DNA from: Chryseobacterium soli
GTDB lineage: Bacteria > Bacteroidota > Bacteroidia > Flavobacteriales > Weeksellaceae
Length of the DNA stretch: 64,000 bases
Assembly: GCF_000737705.1 (NCBI RefSeq)
Contig: NZ_JPRH01000001.1
Location: forward strand, 620,001 to 684,000
Direction of reading: 5' to 3'
Part shown: piece by piece, positions 1-8,893 of the stretch
How the letters are laid out: every line of letters begins with the position of its first letter
Position numbering within the stretch: the first letter of the stretch is position 1
Notes under the pieces: model-generated
What the model saw: the letters and a program-made list of their open reading frames with translations, nothing else
What the model was told of the DNA's origin: nothing
The model's database searches: none
Translations under genes and position numbers: made by a program

Positions 1-1
1 A

Positions 2-2200
2 TTTCTCTCAGTACAGAAACTGGATTTATTTGTTGAAAATCTACAGATGGCGGAAGAATCTGTGAAAAATAAGCTTCCGGTTGTCTTTGACCGGTATGAG
101 ATCAAAGGGAAAAATTTATTTTTTCGCCCAAACAATATGTATGCGCTGACAATTAATACGATTAATACCTCCAATGGACAGGTATCCGTCGAAAATTTTA
201 AAGTCACTTCACTGCTTACATTCAATGAGTTTAAAAGATTTTACCCTAAAAAAAGGAAATTATTTGAGTTTGCTGCTCAGAAAATGAATTTTAAAGATAT
301 TGTATTGAAAAACAACATAATATCTCTTTCTGATGCAAATTTTCAAAATCCTGTTCTTACCATTTCCAATACTGGAGTGTTATCCAAAAAAGAAAAAAAG
401 GAACTCAATTTCGAGCTTAATTTAGAGAATGTAAAATTCACCAATGGAACGGTTGAAATCAATAAGCCTGATGGAAGCAAGTTGGTTTCTGGCAGGAATA
501 TCCATGCCAGTTTATCTCATCTGCAGCTGAGTAAAGAATCTTCAGAGCAGGTGATTCCTATTAATTATAAAGATTTTACCTTTTCCGGAAAAGATGTTTA
601 TTTTTCGGATGGGCAGAATGTGACAGCCGAAAGCATTGCACTGAATTCTAAAAGCGGCGAGATCAGAAATCTGTCAGTCAGTCCGGGATCTTCAATTACG
701 GCAACTACTGCTGTTACCCTAAAATCGAATCATATTGCCTTTAATATTAATAAATTTGGGTTTATTGACAGGAAGCTCAACCTGGATATTAAAGACGTCC
801 TTGTTGAAAATGCAAACGGAAATATTAAAACAGGAGAAAATAAACCTAATAAAAAGCCAGGATCAGGCGGTATACAATCAGTTATTGTAAGAAAATTAAG
901 CCTTAGAAACTCTAATGTTATCTATGATAAGGGAAGTCAGCCGCTTGCTTTTAATGATTTAAATGCAGTGGTCAATATGATTGAAATTGGTCCTAAAAAT
1001 AATAATCAGGGGCTTGATGTTAAGGTGAAAGATTATTTTCTGACGACAAAGAATTTTTCCTATAAAACAAAGTTCTACCTGATGAGTGTGGGGCTTTTAA
1101 AACTGAATAAAAATAAAATTCAGGTTAATAATTTTGCTATGAAACCTCTCGTTTCGAGAGCCCAGTTTATCAAAATGATTCCGGTGGAAAGAGATTTGTA
1201 TGACCTGAAGGCTGGCCAAATTACGGCTGAGGGCAATTGGGATCTGTTTTCCAATAATAAATCGATCAATGCTTCAAATGTGCTGATCCAATCTGCCGAT
1301 GCCAATATTTTCAGAAGTAAGATTCCCGAAGATGATCCTAAAATAAAGCCGTTATATTCCAAACTCTTGCGGTCGATAAAAATCCCGATGTATATCAATA
1401 ATCTTGATTTGAAGAATTCTATTTTGGTTTATGAAGAAGATACTCCTCAAAGTGCAGGACCCGGAAAGCTGACGTTTGGAAACTTCAATATGAATGTCAA
1501 AAATCTGAATTCTGCTAAAACAAAAGGAAAACCTACCCGTGTAGATATTAAAATTAACTGTTCGTTTATGAACCTGGCTCCGCTGTCTGTGAACTGGAAT
1601 TTTGACGTTGCCAATCAAAACGATGTCTTTACAATTGCGGGCAGGGCAGCAAATCTTCCTGCCAGTGGAATCAATCCTTTTATCAGGCCATACCTGCATG
1701 TTACAGCGACTTCCGGAACCATTCAGGAAATGCTTTTTAATTTTAAAGGAAATCCTGCGGGACTTAATGGGACTTTCAATTTAAAACATAAAGATTTGAA
1801 AATTGCAGTTTTAAATAAAAATAATCAGGAGAAAAAAGGGATTTTAACAGCTGTTGCGAATCTACTGCTGAAATCAGACTCAGGAAGTTTGCCGGAAGCC
1901 GTTGACGTAGAAGGCGTGGAAAGAGATCCTACCAAATCATTCTTTAATCTATTCTGGAAAGGAATAGAGCAAGGGTTAAAGAAAACCCTGATCGGCCGGA
2001 ATGTTGATAAAACCGAGAAAAAGGTAAAAAAGGCAGTTTCTTCCGTGAAAGAAATGAAGCAATCTGTAAAAGAAATAAAGCAGGAAATAAAAAAACCGAC
2101 AAACAATAAGGATAATACCACACCTCAGGAAGAGAAGAAAGAGAAAAAAGGTTTTTTAAAGAATATTTTTAAGAAAAAAGATAAACCCGAAACAGCATAG
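2..2200 (+). CDS. AsmA/DUF748-like large envelope protein, 5' end outside window
   Basis: The frame is open from base 2, and the first ATG (47) lies mid-sequence with 15 sense codons before it, so the gene very likely starts upstream and only its C-terminal ~730 residues are seen. The protein is made of short alternating beta-type segments ('NFKDIVLKNNIISLSD', 'LDIKDVLVENANGNIK', 'GTFNLKHKDLKIAVL') as in AsmA/DUF748-like proteins that bridge the envelope. The C-terminal ~80 residues are a highly charged Lys/Glu tail ending in 'KKKDKPETA'. No catalytic motif is visible. The family call rests on repeat style; a role in lipid or outer-membrane homeostasis is inference. Confidence 0.6.
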   Translation, partial: FLSVQKLDLFVENLQMAEESVKNKLPVVFDRYEIKGKNLFFRPNNMYALTINTINTSNGQVSVENFKVTSLLTFNEFKRFYPKKRKLFEFAAQKMNFKDIVLKNNIISLSDANFQNPVLTISNTGVLSKKEKKELNFELNLENVKFTNGTVEINKPDGSKLVSGRNIHASLSHLQLSKESSEQVIPINYKDFTFSGKDVYFSDGQNVTAESIALNSKSGEIRNLSVSPGSSITATTAVTLKSNHIAFNINKFGFIDRKLNLDIKDVLVENANGNIKTGENKPNKKPGSGGIQSVIVRKLSLRNSNVIYDKGSQPLAFNDLNAVVNMIEIGPKNNNQGLDVKVKDYFLTTKNFSYKTKFYLMSVGLLKLNKNKIQVNNFAMKPLVSRAQFIKMIPVERDLYDLKAGQITAEGNWDLFSNNKSINASNVLIQSADANIFRSKIPEDDPKIKPLYSKLLRSIKIPMYINNLDLKNSILVYEEDTPQSAGPGKLTFGNFNMNVKNLNSAKTKGKPTRVDIKINCSFMNLAPLSVNWNFDVANQNDVFTIAGRAANLPASGINPFIRPYLHVTATSGTIQEMLFNFKGNPAGLNGTFNLKHKDLKIAVLNKNNQEKKGILTAVANLLLKSDSGSLPEAVDVEGVERDPTKSFFNLFWKGIEQGLKKTLIGRNVDKTEKKVKKAVSSVKEMKQSVKEIKQEIKKPTNNKDNTTPQEEKKEKKGFLKNIFKKKDKPETA

Positions 2201-2225
2201 TTTCGGGTTTAATATTTCGTTTTTA
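2183..2225 (+). terminator. Rho-independent terminator overlapping the stop codon
   Basis: An 11-bp perfect stem, AAACCCGAAAC (2183-2193) and GTTTCGGGTTT (2200-2210), encloses the TAG stop and is followed by a T-rich stretch. It ends the AsmA-like gene and may serve the convergent gene at 2259. Confidence 0.75.
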
Positions 2226-2258
2226 AATGATATTTTTATGTCATTCAAAAAAGTTGGT

Positions 2259-2609
2259 TTAGAAATTAAATTCATCGCTTTCCAAAATCGGAATATCTCT
2301 TAAAAATTCGTCAAATTTTTCACCGGGATAGTTGCTGTCTGCACCATAAGAATCAATGATCATTCCCCGATTTCCTGCGTCATCTTTTAAAACGTATAAA
2401 ACTGCATTATCATCAGGGTTACTGTCTCCCTCAAAACGGTATGTTTTTAAAATGGTTAAATCGAAGGGGTTGTAATTTTGTTCAGAATTATCCAGCTTCA
2501 TATCTCCATTTTCATTCATCCTGAATTCTCTGTGTATTCCCCTTTGGGCCAGTGTATTCATGACTTGGCTTAAAGTTGTCATTTTATCGTCGTTTTCTTG
2601 GCTTTCCAT
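2259..2609 (-). CDS. Small conserved Bacteroidota protein, function unknown
   Basis: A 116-residue acidic soluble protein. The open frame extends upstream to a TTG at 2642, but ATG 2609 ('MESQENDDK') is preferred as the normal start. Segments such as 'LSQVMNTLAQRG', 'NPFDLTILKTYRFEGDSNPDDNAVLY' style and 'DSYGADSNYPG' match a ~100-aa Bacteroidota family that automatic pipelines often label phosphoribosylpyrophosphate synthetase. No PRPP-binding motif is present, so that label is not supported. No signal peptide or membrane segment is visible. It stands alone, convergent with the preceding gene. Confidence 0.75.
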   Translation of the reverse strand: MESQENDDKMTTLSQVMNTLAQRGIHREFRMNENGDMKLDNSEQNYNPFDLTILKTYRFEGDSNPDDNAVLYVLKDDAGNRGMIIDSYGADSNYPGEKFDEFLRDIPILESDEFNF

Positions 2610-2781
2610 AATAATATTTTCATTAGTTCTTACAATAATCAAACCATTTTTCGCCGAATTCGCTAAAAAGCAGTATTCTGTTTTTCGTGAAAATAAAGGC
2701 TAATGTTAACAAAATTTATAATTGACATGAATAAAATAGGTATGCTTTTTGCAATAGACAAACTATTAAATCGGACAGAAT

Positions 2782-2976
2782 ATGAAAAAAGAAGTTGGCG
2801 TTTTACTGGCTGGAGGTGTTGGTCTTTTGGCAGTATTAAGTTTTATAGGGATTAAAAAAATATTGACTAAAAAAGATAAAAAATATAGTGATAGTTACTC
2901 AGACTATCACAGACACTTTGATGATAAAAACCTTGATGACGAATATCATGGAGTAGAATTTTACGCCCTGAAATAA
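2782..2976 (+). CDS. Small single-span membrane protein
   Basis: A 64-residue protein with one N-terminal hydrophobic helix (about residues 5-25, 'VGVLLAGGVGLLAVLSFIGI'), a basic stretch 'KKILTKKDKK' and a tail rich in Asp, His and Tyr. This predicts a membrane anchor with a cytoplasmic polar tail. It is not recognised and no catalytic motif is visible. It has its own terminator immediately downstream, so it looks like a monocistronic unit. A real gene is likely because start, topology and terminator agree. Confidence 0.65.
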   Translation: MKKEVGVLLAGGVGLLAVLSFIGIKKILTKKDKKYSDSYSDYHRHFDDKNLDDEYHGVEFYALK

Positions 2977-3013
2977 AAGAAGTAGTAAAAGAATATATTT
3001 AATCATGTTTAAG

Positions 3014-3048
3014 ATCCAACACTTATTTTTAAGTGCTGGATTTTTTTT
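3014..3048 (+). terminator. Rho-independent terminator
   Basis: Stem ATCCAACACTT (3014-3024) with AAGTGCTGGAT (3031-3041), one G-T pair, 6-nt loop, followed by eight T. It lies after the small membrane protein gene. Confidence 0.85.
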
Positions 3049-3110
3049 GTGGAAAACTTAATGTTAAAATTCATTTTTTTATGAACATTCCCTTTTAATT
3101 TTACATCATA

Positions 3111-4157
3111 ATGCAGAACGAAAATATCATAAAAGGTCAGGGAGCGCAGCGAAATGTCATCAACCGTTTCGATAAGTATACTTTTGAGCCTGAGGATGAT
3201 GATTTCGAATTGGAGAAGACTTCTTTTACGGAAGTGTTCCCGAAAACGATTGTGAACCAGGTAAAGAGTGAAGATCTTCCGATGGAATATTCCATGAATC
3301 CTTATCAGGGCTGTGAACATGGCTGCACCTATTGTTTTGCCAGGCCCACTCATGAATATTGGGGATACAGTGCCGGGGTTGATTTCGAAAGAAAAATTAT
3401 GGTGAAGAAAAATGCTCCGGAATTATTGGAGAAGTTTTTTCAGAAGCGAGGGTATCAGCCTGCACCTATTTTGCTTTCAGGAAACACAGACTGCTATCAA
3501 CCTGCAGAAAGGAAGTTTGAAATTACCAGAAAACTTCTGCAAGTCTGTCTTGATTACAGACATCCTGTCAATGTTCTGACAAAAAATGCTTTGGTATTAA
3601 GGGATCTTGATATTTTAAAACCGCTGGCGGAACAGAATCTTGTTTCAGTTTCTCTAAGCATTCCAACGATGAATGAAGAGGTACGACATACCATGGAACC
3701 CAGAACCAGTACTGCCAGGAATAAGCTAAAAGCAATTGAGATTCTTTCCGAAAATAAAATTCCCGTTCATGTAATGGTAGCGCCAGTTATTCCCGGACTT
3801 ACCAGTGATGAATCTCTGAATATTTTAAAAGCAGTTTCCGATGCCGGAGCCTTAGGTTTCGGATATACATTAGTGCGGTTAAATGACACGGTAGAACCTG
3901 TCTTTGTCAACTGGATTGAAGCACATTTTCCAGACAGGGCTCAGAAAGTTTTAAATCTTATCCGATCCATGCGGGGCGGAAAGCTGGGTGAAAAGCGATA
4001 TTTTGAACGGTATAAAGGAGAGGGAAATATTGCAGAAATGATTCATACCACTTTTAAAATCGGGAGGAAGAAGTTTTTTGATGGTAAGGAATTTCCAAAA
4101 CTGACAACAGCTAACTTCACAGGAGCGAAAGATCAGCAATTAAGATTGTTTGATTGA
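3111..4157 (+). CDS. PA0069-type radical SAM protein (SPL-like)
   Basis: A 348-residue protein with the radical-SAM cluster motif CEHGCTYC (C68, C72, C75), a Cx3Cx2C site that binds the 4Fe-4S cluster and SAM. The context 'SMNPYQGCEHGCTYCFARP' is typical of the PA0069/spore photoproduct lyase-like radical SAM family. Further conserved blocks are 'SGNTDCYQPAE', 'VLTKNALVLRDLD', 'VMVAPVIPGLTS' and the C-terminal 'GEKRYFERYKGEG'. The family is widespread, and its physiological substrate is not established as far as I know. It is a single gene, and the terminator at 4271 follows it. Confidence 0.88.
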   Translation: MQNENIIKGQGAQRNVINRFDKYTFEPEDDDFELEKTSFTEVFPKTIVNQVKSEDLPMEYSMNPYQGCEHGCTYCFARPTHEYWGYSAGVDFERKIMVKKNAPELLEKFFQKRGYQPAPILLSGNTDCYQPAERKFEITRKLLQVCLDYRHPVNVLTKNALVLRDLDILKPLAEQNLVSVSLSIPTMNEEVRHTMEPRTSTARNKLKAIEILSENKIPVHVMVAPVIPGLTSDESLNILKAVSDAGALGFGYTLVRLNDTVEPVFVNWIEAHFPDRAQKVLNLIRSMRGGKLGEKRYFERYKGEGNIAEMIHTTFKIGRKKFFDGKEFPKLTTANFTGAKDQQLRLFD

Positions 4158-4268
4158 TCTTATTCCTTTATTGTAAACACCCATCATATGGATTTCATGA
4201 TCCAATTCAAATCTGTGGAAATTTGTGAAAATCTATGGTTAGATAACCAAAATATTTATCAAAAACAA

Positions 4269-4298
4269 AAAACCGCTCCCTGGGGAACGGTTTTATTA
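4269..4298. terminator. Bidirectional terminator between convergent genes
   Basis: Stem AACCGCTCCC (4271-4280) pairs with GGGAACGGTT (4283-4292). A-runs on the left and T-runs on the right let it work in both directions, ending the radical-SAM gene (+) and the small peptide gene at 4315 (-). Confidence 0.85.
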
Positions 4299-4314
4299 TA
4301 AGGTGCAGATATTT

Positions 4315-4476
4315 CTACATAGAATCATCCGGACATGTAAATTTATCGCTGCATGTAGCACAGATGATTACACCATTGCAGTAATAATTACAAAATTCAG
4401 GTTCCGGAAGTTTAATTCCTCCTGCTCCAGCAATACTTTTTAATTGGCTTTTGTTTAGTTTTTTTAAATTTTTCAT
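4315..4476 (-). CDS. Bacteriocin-like double-glycine leader peptide (53 aa)
   Basis: Read by eye on the minus strand: ATG at 4476, TAG at 4315. The peptide begins MKNLKKLNKSQLKSIAGAGG, a leader of the type used by the Flavobacteriia bacteriocin-like peptide family, with a double-glycine cleavage site at residues 19-20. The remaining 33 residues are short and rich in Cys (C29, C33, C39, C42, C48) and in acidic residues, ending 'CPDDSM'. A peptidase-containing ABC exporter would normally remove the leader; none lies nearby. A strong terminator (4269-4298) follows at once. Whether the mature peptide is antimicrobial or a signal is unknown. Confidence 0.78.
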   Translation of the reverse strand: MKNLKKLNKSQLKSIAGAGGIKLPEPEFCNYYCNGVIICATCSDKFTCPDDSM

Positions 4477-4548
4477 ACTAGTTTAATTAAAAATTTGATA
4501 CTAAAGTAAAGATAATTAAAAATATATATTGCGAAACAACTTTTTTGA

Positions 4549-5499
4549 TTATTTTTTTATTAAGCCTAATTCAATCAGTCTTTCATGCAAAAATTCTCCT
4601 GCTGTTGTATCTTCATACAATTTCGGGTTGTTTTCATCCACACAGTTGTCAAGAGTATTTAATGACATCTGGCTTACCGGGTGCATGAAGAAAGGAATTG
4701 AATATCTTGAAGTTCCCCACAATTCTCTTGGCGGATTCACCACTCTGTGGATGGTAGATTTCAATTTGTTGTTGGTGTGTCTTGAAAGCATATCCCCAAC
4801 ATTGATCATCAATTCGTCCGGTTCTGCAATCGCATCGATCCATTCTCCGTTGTGATTCTGAACCTGAAGTCCTTTCCCCTGAGATCCCATTAAAAGAGTA
4901 ATCAGGTTGATGTCTCCATGAGCGGCCGCTCTTACAGCGTCATCCGGTTCCTGGGTAATAGGCGGATAATGAATAGGTCTTAAAATAGAATTTCCTTCTG
5001 AGATCTTATCATCAAAATAAAATTCATCAAGTCCAAGATACAGAGCCAAGGCTCTTAGTACATACTGGCCTGTTTTTTCAAGCATCTGATAGGCTTCTTT
5101 ACCTACCGTGTTGAATTGTGGAAGTTCGTCTACGATTACATTGTCAGGATATTCTGTTTTGTATTTTGAATCATCAGACACGTACTGTCCGAAATGCCAA
5201 AATTCTTTCAGGTCTCCTTTTTTGAAGCCTTTTGCAGTCTCTTTACCGAATCCTACATACCCTCTTTGTCCTCCAATTCCGGGAATCTCATACTTCTGTT
5301 TCGTTTCCGTTGGAAGTTCAAAAAAGTTTTTCACTTCTCCATAAAGATCATCTACTAACTGATCGTTAAGAAAGTGACCTTTTAAGGCAACAAAACCAAT
5401 TTCTTCGTAAGCTTTTCCGATTTCATTTACAAATTTCTGTTTGCGTTCCGGTTCACCCGAAAGGAAATCACGCAGGTCTACACTAGGTATTTTATCCAT
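4549..5499 (-). CDS. Isopenicillin-N-synthase-like 2OG-Fe(II) dioxygenase
   Basis: The chosen start is ATG 5499 ('MDKIPSVDLRDFL'); the frame runs back to ATG 5523. The 316-residue protein has the DIOX_N-type N-terminus ('EIGKAYEEIGFVALKGH') and a C-terminal jelly-roll core. Visible metal ligands are His and Asp in 'AAHGDINLITLL' and the distal His in 'KSTIHRVVNPP', with the Arg-x-Ser 2-oxoglutarate motif in 'RYSIPFFMHP'. It therefore should oxidise a small substrate using O2, Fe(II) and 2-oxoglutarate. The substrate cannot be read from sequence. It is a single gene divergent from menD, separated by ~85 bp. Confidence 0.88.
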   Translation of the reverse strand: MDKIPSVDLRDFLSGEPERKQKFVNEIGKAYEEIGFVALKGHFLNDQLVDDLYGEVKNFFELPTETKQKYEIPGIGGQRGYVGFGKETAKGFKKGDLKEFWHFGQYVSDDSKYKTEYPDNVIVDELPQFNTVGKEAYQMLEKTGQYVLRALALYLGLDEFYFDDKISEGNSILRPIHYPPITQEPDDAVRAAAHGDINLITLLMGSQGKGLQVQNHNGEWIDAIAEPDELMINVGDMLSRHTNNKLKSTIHRVVNPPRELWGTSRYSIPFFMHPVSQMSLNTLDNCVDENNPKLYEDTTAGEFLHERLIELGLIKK

Positions 5500-5585
5500 T
5501 TTTAGAAATTTTACGTGATGCAAAATTACATCTTTTTTGGATTAAATGTTTTTACAATTAAGGATTTATAAGCTAAATTTGCTGT

Positions 5586-7262
5586 ATGAAAAAATATTCT
5601 TCCAAAAGAAGTATTCAGATACTAGCGCATCTACTTCAGCAGTACGGGATTTCAGATATTATCATTTCACCGGGATCCAGAAACGCCCCTCTTGCCATCC
5701 ATTTCTCGGAAACGGATGCTTTTAACTGTTTCAGTATTGTAGATGAAAGGAGCGCAGCTTTTGTGGGAATAGGAATGGCGATAAGCGAGAAAAAGCCCGT
5801 TGCAATCACTTGTACAAGCGGTTCTGCGGTAGCTAATTATTACCCTGCCGTTACCGAAGCTTTTTATCAAAATGTTCCTCTGTTGATCCTTACAGCCGAC
5901 AGGCCGACGGATTTTGTAGATATTTTTGATGGACAGACGATTCGTCAGAAAGATATTTTTCATCAGCATTCTTATGGCGATTTTCAGCTGTTGGAAGACA
6001 GTAAAGAAAATGCAGAAGATATTAATTTCGATATTATCAAAAAAGCGATCGAACTATGTTTTGAAAAACGGGGTCCGGTTCATATTAATATTCCCTTGGA
6101 AGAACCCTTGTATGATTTGGTTTCGGAGCTTCCTTCTTTTCCTGCCGTAGAAAAAACAATTAAGCATAAAGAATATGAAATTCCCTCCAATCTGGTAGCG
6201 GAATGGAATACTTCCCAAAGAATTATGTTTTTGGTAGGAACCAAGGATTACAGCCCGGAATTGGAAAACCAGCTTTCTCAGTTGGTGAAGAATCATTCTG
6301 TTGTGGTGTTAAGTGAAGTAAATTCTAATTTACATCATGAGAAGTTCTTTAAACATATTGACCGCTATATCTATAACTTCACAGAAGAAGATTATAAAAA
6401 ATACGCTCCGGATTTATTAATCACAATCGGGCAGAATGTGGTGTCTAAAAAAGTAAAGCAGTTTTTACGAAAAGCACGGCCAAAACAGCACTGGCACCTG
6501 GATGAAATATGGCAGCCTGATACATACTATTCCCTGACGGAAAAAATAGAAGTGAAGCCGGAAGTATTCTTTTCAAAGCTGTTGAAATTCGTCAATCTGG
6601 AGCCCAGACCTTATTTCAACCTATGGGATGTTTTACGGGATAAAAAAGATGCTAAACATGTTCAGTTCCTGAACAAAGTGGACTTTTCTGATTTTTATTT
6701 CTTTAATAAAGCCTCACAGACGATCCCGGAAAACTATAATATCCATTTCAGCAACAGTTCGGCGATTAGATACGCACAGCTTTTTGATTTTGGTAAAAAG
6801 AAGATCTACTGCAACAGAGGAACCAGTGGAATTGACGGATCGACTTCTACTGCTATGGGATTTGCGATTAAAAATGCCAATCCAACATTGCTTATTACAG
6901 GAGATTTAGGATTCTTTTATGATATTAACGGTCTTTGGAACCAATATATTCCACCGTTTGTAAGAATTATTATTTTTAATAACGGGGAGGGAAATATCTT
7001 TAAAATTATTCCGGGTCCGGGAAATGCCAACCCGAATACACTGGATGAATTTATCGCAACAAAGCACCGTAAGCATGCAGAACACCTGGCGAAGCATTTT
7101 GGTTTCGCATATATCAAGGTAGAGGATGAACCGACGCTGGACAGGGTACTGGAAAATTTCTTCAAACCGGATACACAACCAAAAATTTTGGAAGTGAATA
7201 CATACGGAAAGAACAGCGCCGATGTTTTAAAGGCCTATTTTGATTTCATGAAAGACAATTAA
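5586..7262 (+). CDS. menD: 2-succinyl-5-enolpyruvyl-6-hydroxy-3-cyclohexene-1-carboxylate synthase
   Basis: A 558-residue ThDP enzyme of menaquinone synthesis that joins isochorismate and 2-oxoglutarate. Family marks are 'ISPGSRNAPLA' (27-37), the ThDP-activating Glu region 'VDERSAAFVGIGMA', 'CTSGSAVANYYPAVTEA', and the C-terminal diphosphate/Mg site 'ITGDLGFFYDINGLWN' with 'IIIFNNGEGNIF'. The length is normal for MenD. The stop overlaps the stop of the convergent pabC-like gene by 4 bp (TTAA), so no room is left for a terminator. Menaquinone is the expected respiratory quinone in this group. Confidence 0.96.
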   Translation: MKKYSSKRSIQILAHLLQQYGISDIIISPGSRNAPLAIHFSETDAFNCFSIVDERSAAFVGIGMAISEKKPVAITCTSGSAVANYYPAVTEAFYQNVPLLILTADRPTDFVDIFDGQTIRQKDIFHQHSYGDFQLLEDSKENAEDINFDIIKKAIELCFEKRGPVHINIPLEEPLYDLVSELPSFPAVEKTIKHKEYEIPSNLVAEWNTSQRIMFLVGTKDYSPELENQLSQLVKNHSVVVLSEVNSNLHHEKFFKHIDRYIYNFTEEDYKKYAPDLLITIGQNVVSKKVKQFLRKARPKQHWHLDEIWQPDTYYSLTEKIEVKPEVFFSKLLKFVNLEPRPYFNLWDVLRDKKDAKHVQFLNKVDFSDFYFFNKASQTIPENYNIHFSNSSAIRYAQLFDFGKKKIYCNRGTSGIDGSTSTAMGFAIKNANPTLLITGDLGFFYDINGLWNQYIPPFVRIIIFNNGEGNIFKIIPGPGNANPNTLDEFIATKHRKHAEHLAKHFGFAYIKVEDEPTLDRVLENFFKPDTQPKILEVNTYGKNSADVLKAYFDFMKDN

Positions 7263-7885
7263 AGATCCAGATATTCTTCATTACCCGGTAGATTCATAAT
7301 TCTGTCTATTGGGTAAATGAACATATCATCGAAATCATTCATTGCATTAATTAACTGAAAATGTGAGAACTGCTTAATGTTCTGCATGGTGATTTCTGCT
7401 TCTTTTATTTTCTTTTGTTTTAAAAGCTGCTGCCTTTGAACTCCGTTAAGAAGGTAAGAGTTTGGAGTAAACCATTCTTTACCCTTCAAAAACAAAAGGT
7501 TTGAAAAAGAGGTATCTGTGATGTGGTTGTTTTTTACAATAATGATTTCTTCCGCTTTAGATTTCATTTTCATTTTCTCCAATTCTTTCCGGTCTTCAAA
7601 TTTGAAAGAATAATCGAAACTGTTGTTTTCAACCAGTTGAAAATCTGTTATTTCCGGAATTGCGTAAGGAATCATCTGAGTCCGGATTCTTTTGTCCAGA
7701 TCATAGGCAAGCCTAAGTTTAAAAAGACCATTTTCATCGTGCTGCAGATGCTTGAATATTTTAGCAAGATCGATCGAACCTTCTTTACCAAAATGGGCAA
7801 AAGTTTGATCAACACGTTTTTGGTGCAGTTCCAATAAGAAAATCTCCTGATCTTCTACTTTAATACTTTCAATGAATTGGGACAT
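7259..7885 (-). CDS. pabC: Aminotransferase class IV, probable aminodeoxychorismate lyase
   Basis: A 208-residue protein, shorter than typical fold-type-IV PLP enzymes (~270 aa). It has recognisable blocks 'ESIKVEDQEIFLLELHQKRVDQT', 'LRLAYDLDKRIRTQ', 'IIVKNNHITDTSFSNLLF' and 'WFTPNSYLLNGVQRQQLL', which match class IV aminotransferases. It overlaps the upstream pabB-like gene by 17 nt, so the two are translationally linked. The pair would make p-aminobenzoate for folate: PabB forms 4-amino-4-deoxychorismate and this lyase releases pyruvate. The catalytic Lys cannot be assigned with certainty by eye. Confidence 0.82.
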   Translation of the reverse strand: MSQFIESIKVEDQEIFLLELHQKRVDQTFAHFGKEGSIDLAKIFKHLQHDENGLFKLRLAYDLDKRIRTQMIPYAIPEITDFQLVENNSFDYSFKFEDRKELEKMKMKSKAEEIIIVKNNHITDTSFSNLLFLKGKEWFTPNSYLLNGVQRQQLLKQKKIKEAEITMQNIKQFSHFQLINAMNDFDDMFIYPIDRIMNLPGNEEYLDL

Positions 7886-8846
7886 AAATTTTATTTTTCA
7901 TTTCCTGATATTCGTCTTCTAATTTACTCATGTGTGTTATACCACCACCGCTTTTAAAATAAAGCTGATCGTGTTCTTTTTCAATAAAGCGTATCATAAC
8001 GCAGCTGTCCAGGTTTTCACCGTCAAACCAGCCGCAAACGCCTGTGTAATAGCCTCTGTCATATCCTTCTGCACTTAGGATTATTTCCAGCGTTTTGGGT
8101 TTTGGGGCTCCTAAAATAGATCCTGCAGGGAGTAGTTTTTTCATAATACTTCCTACTTTTCCTGCAAATTCAGGCTGTATATTTCCTGAGATTTCAGAGC
8201 TCATGGCATACAGATCTTTCTGCTGTGTCTTGATGAGATCGATATGCTGAAACTGATCCACTTTTACATCGCTTGCCACCATACTGAGATCGTTCCGTAA
8301 CAAATCAACCACCGTATAATGTTCAGCTTTCTCTTTTTTATCATTTTTAAGAACTTCTGCTGCATTTTCAACGGATGCATCAATAGTTCCCTTCATTGGA
8401 TAGGTGAAAATTTTACCTTTATTAATCTTGACAAAAGTTTCAGGAGAAAAAAATACAAAAAAATCTTTATAAAAAACTTTGTACTTCGCATTTGAGTGAT
8501 AAAAAATTTCTTTAAGCGTTAAATTCGTCTCTATTTTTGTCTTGCGGGTGTAATTTACTAAATATGAATTTCCAAGACGAATGTTTTTCTGCACGATATC
8601 AAATCCTGTTTTAAAACTTTCCAAGGTTTCCGGGAATGATTTCCATTCAATTTTTTTATTTAATTCATACTTCTTTTTTATGCTTGAATATTCTTGAAAA
8701 TCAATTAATAAGTCTGATTTTTCGATTTCATTTTCCCGGTAGATTTCAACATTGTCCGAAAGAAAATCGATCATGAAAAAGTAGGGGACTTTCCGGAGGG
8801 AAAGCTCATCCATTTCCATAAATTTTTGATGATTCACTGAAAACAT
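7869..8846 (-). CDS. pabB: Aminodeoxychorismate synthase component I
   Basis: A 325-residue chorismate-binding enzyme lacking the long N-terminal domain of TrpE/PabB, as in compact PabB forms. Chorismate-utilising signatures are present: 'GNSYLVNYTRKT', 'FSPETFVKI', 'TYPMKGTIDAS', 'EHYTVVDLLRNDLSMVA', 'LLPAGSILGAPKPKTLEII' and 'YYTGVCGWFDGENLDSCVMIR'. It is upstream of and overlaps the class IV aminotransferase gene. No glutamine amidotransferase (PabA) is in the window, so ammonia supply must come from an unlinked subunit. Confidence 0.9.
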   Translation of the reverse strand: MFSVNHQKFMEMDELSLRKVPYFFMIDFLSDNVEIYRENEIEKSDLLIDFQEYSSIKKKYELNKKIEWKSFPETLESFKTGFDIVQKNIRLGNSYLVNYTRKTKIETNLTLKEIFYHSNAKYKVFYKDFFVFFSPETFVKINKGKIFTYPMKGTIDASVENAAEVLKNDKKEKAEHYTVVDLLRNDLSMVASDVKVDQFQHIDLIKTQQKDLYAMSSEISGNIQPEFAGKVGSIMKKLLPAGSILGAPKPKTLEIILSAEGYDRGYYTGVCGWFDGENLDSCVMIRFIEKEHDQLYFKSGGGITHMSKLEDEYQEMKNKIYVPIH

Positions 8847-8893
8847 TCAGCAAAAGTAATTATTGATGTTTACTTTTGCACTAAATTTTTTTA

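Noticed and set aside
2259-2609. Phosphoribosylpyrophosphate synthetase
   Set aside because: The protein is ~116 aa and has no PRPP-binding or ATP loop motifs; that label is a known misannotation for this small family.
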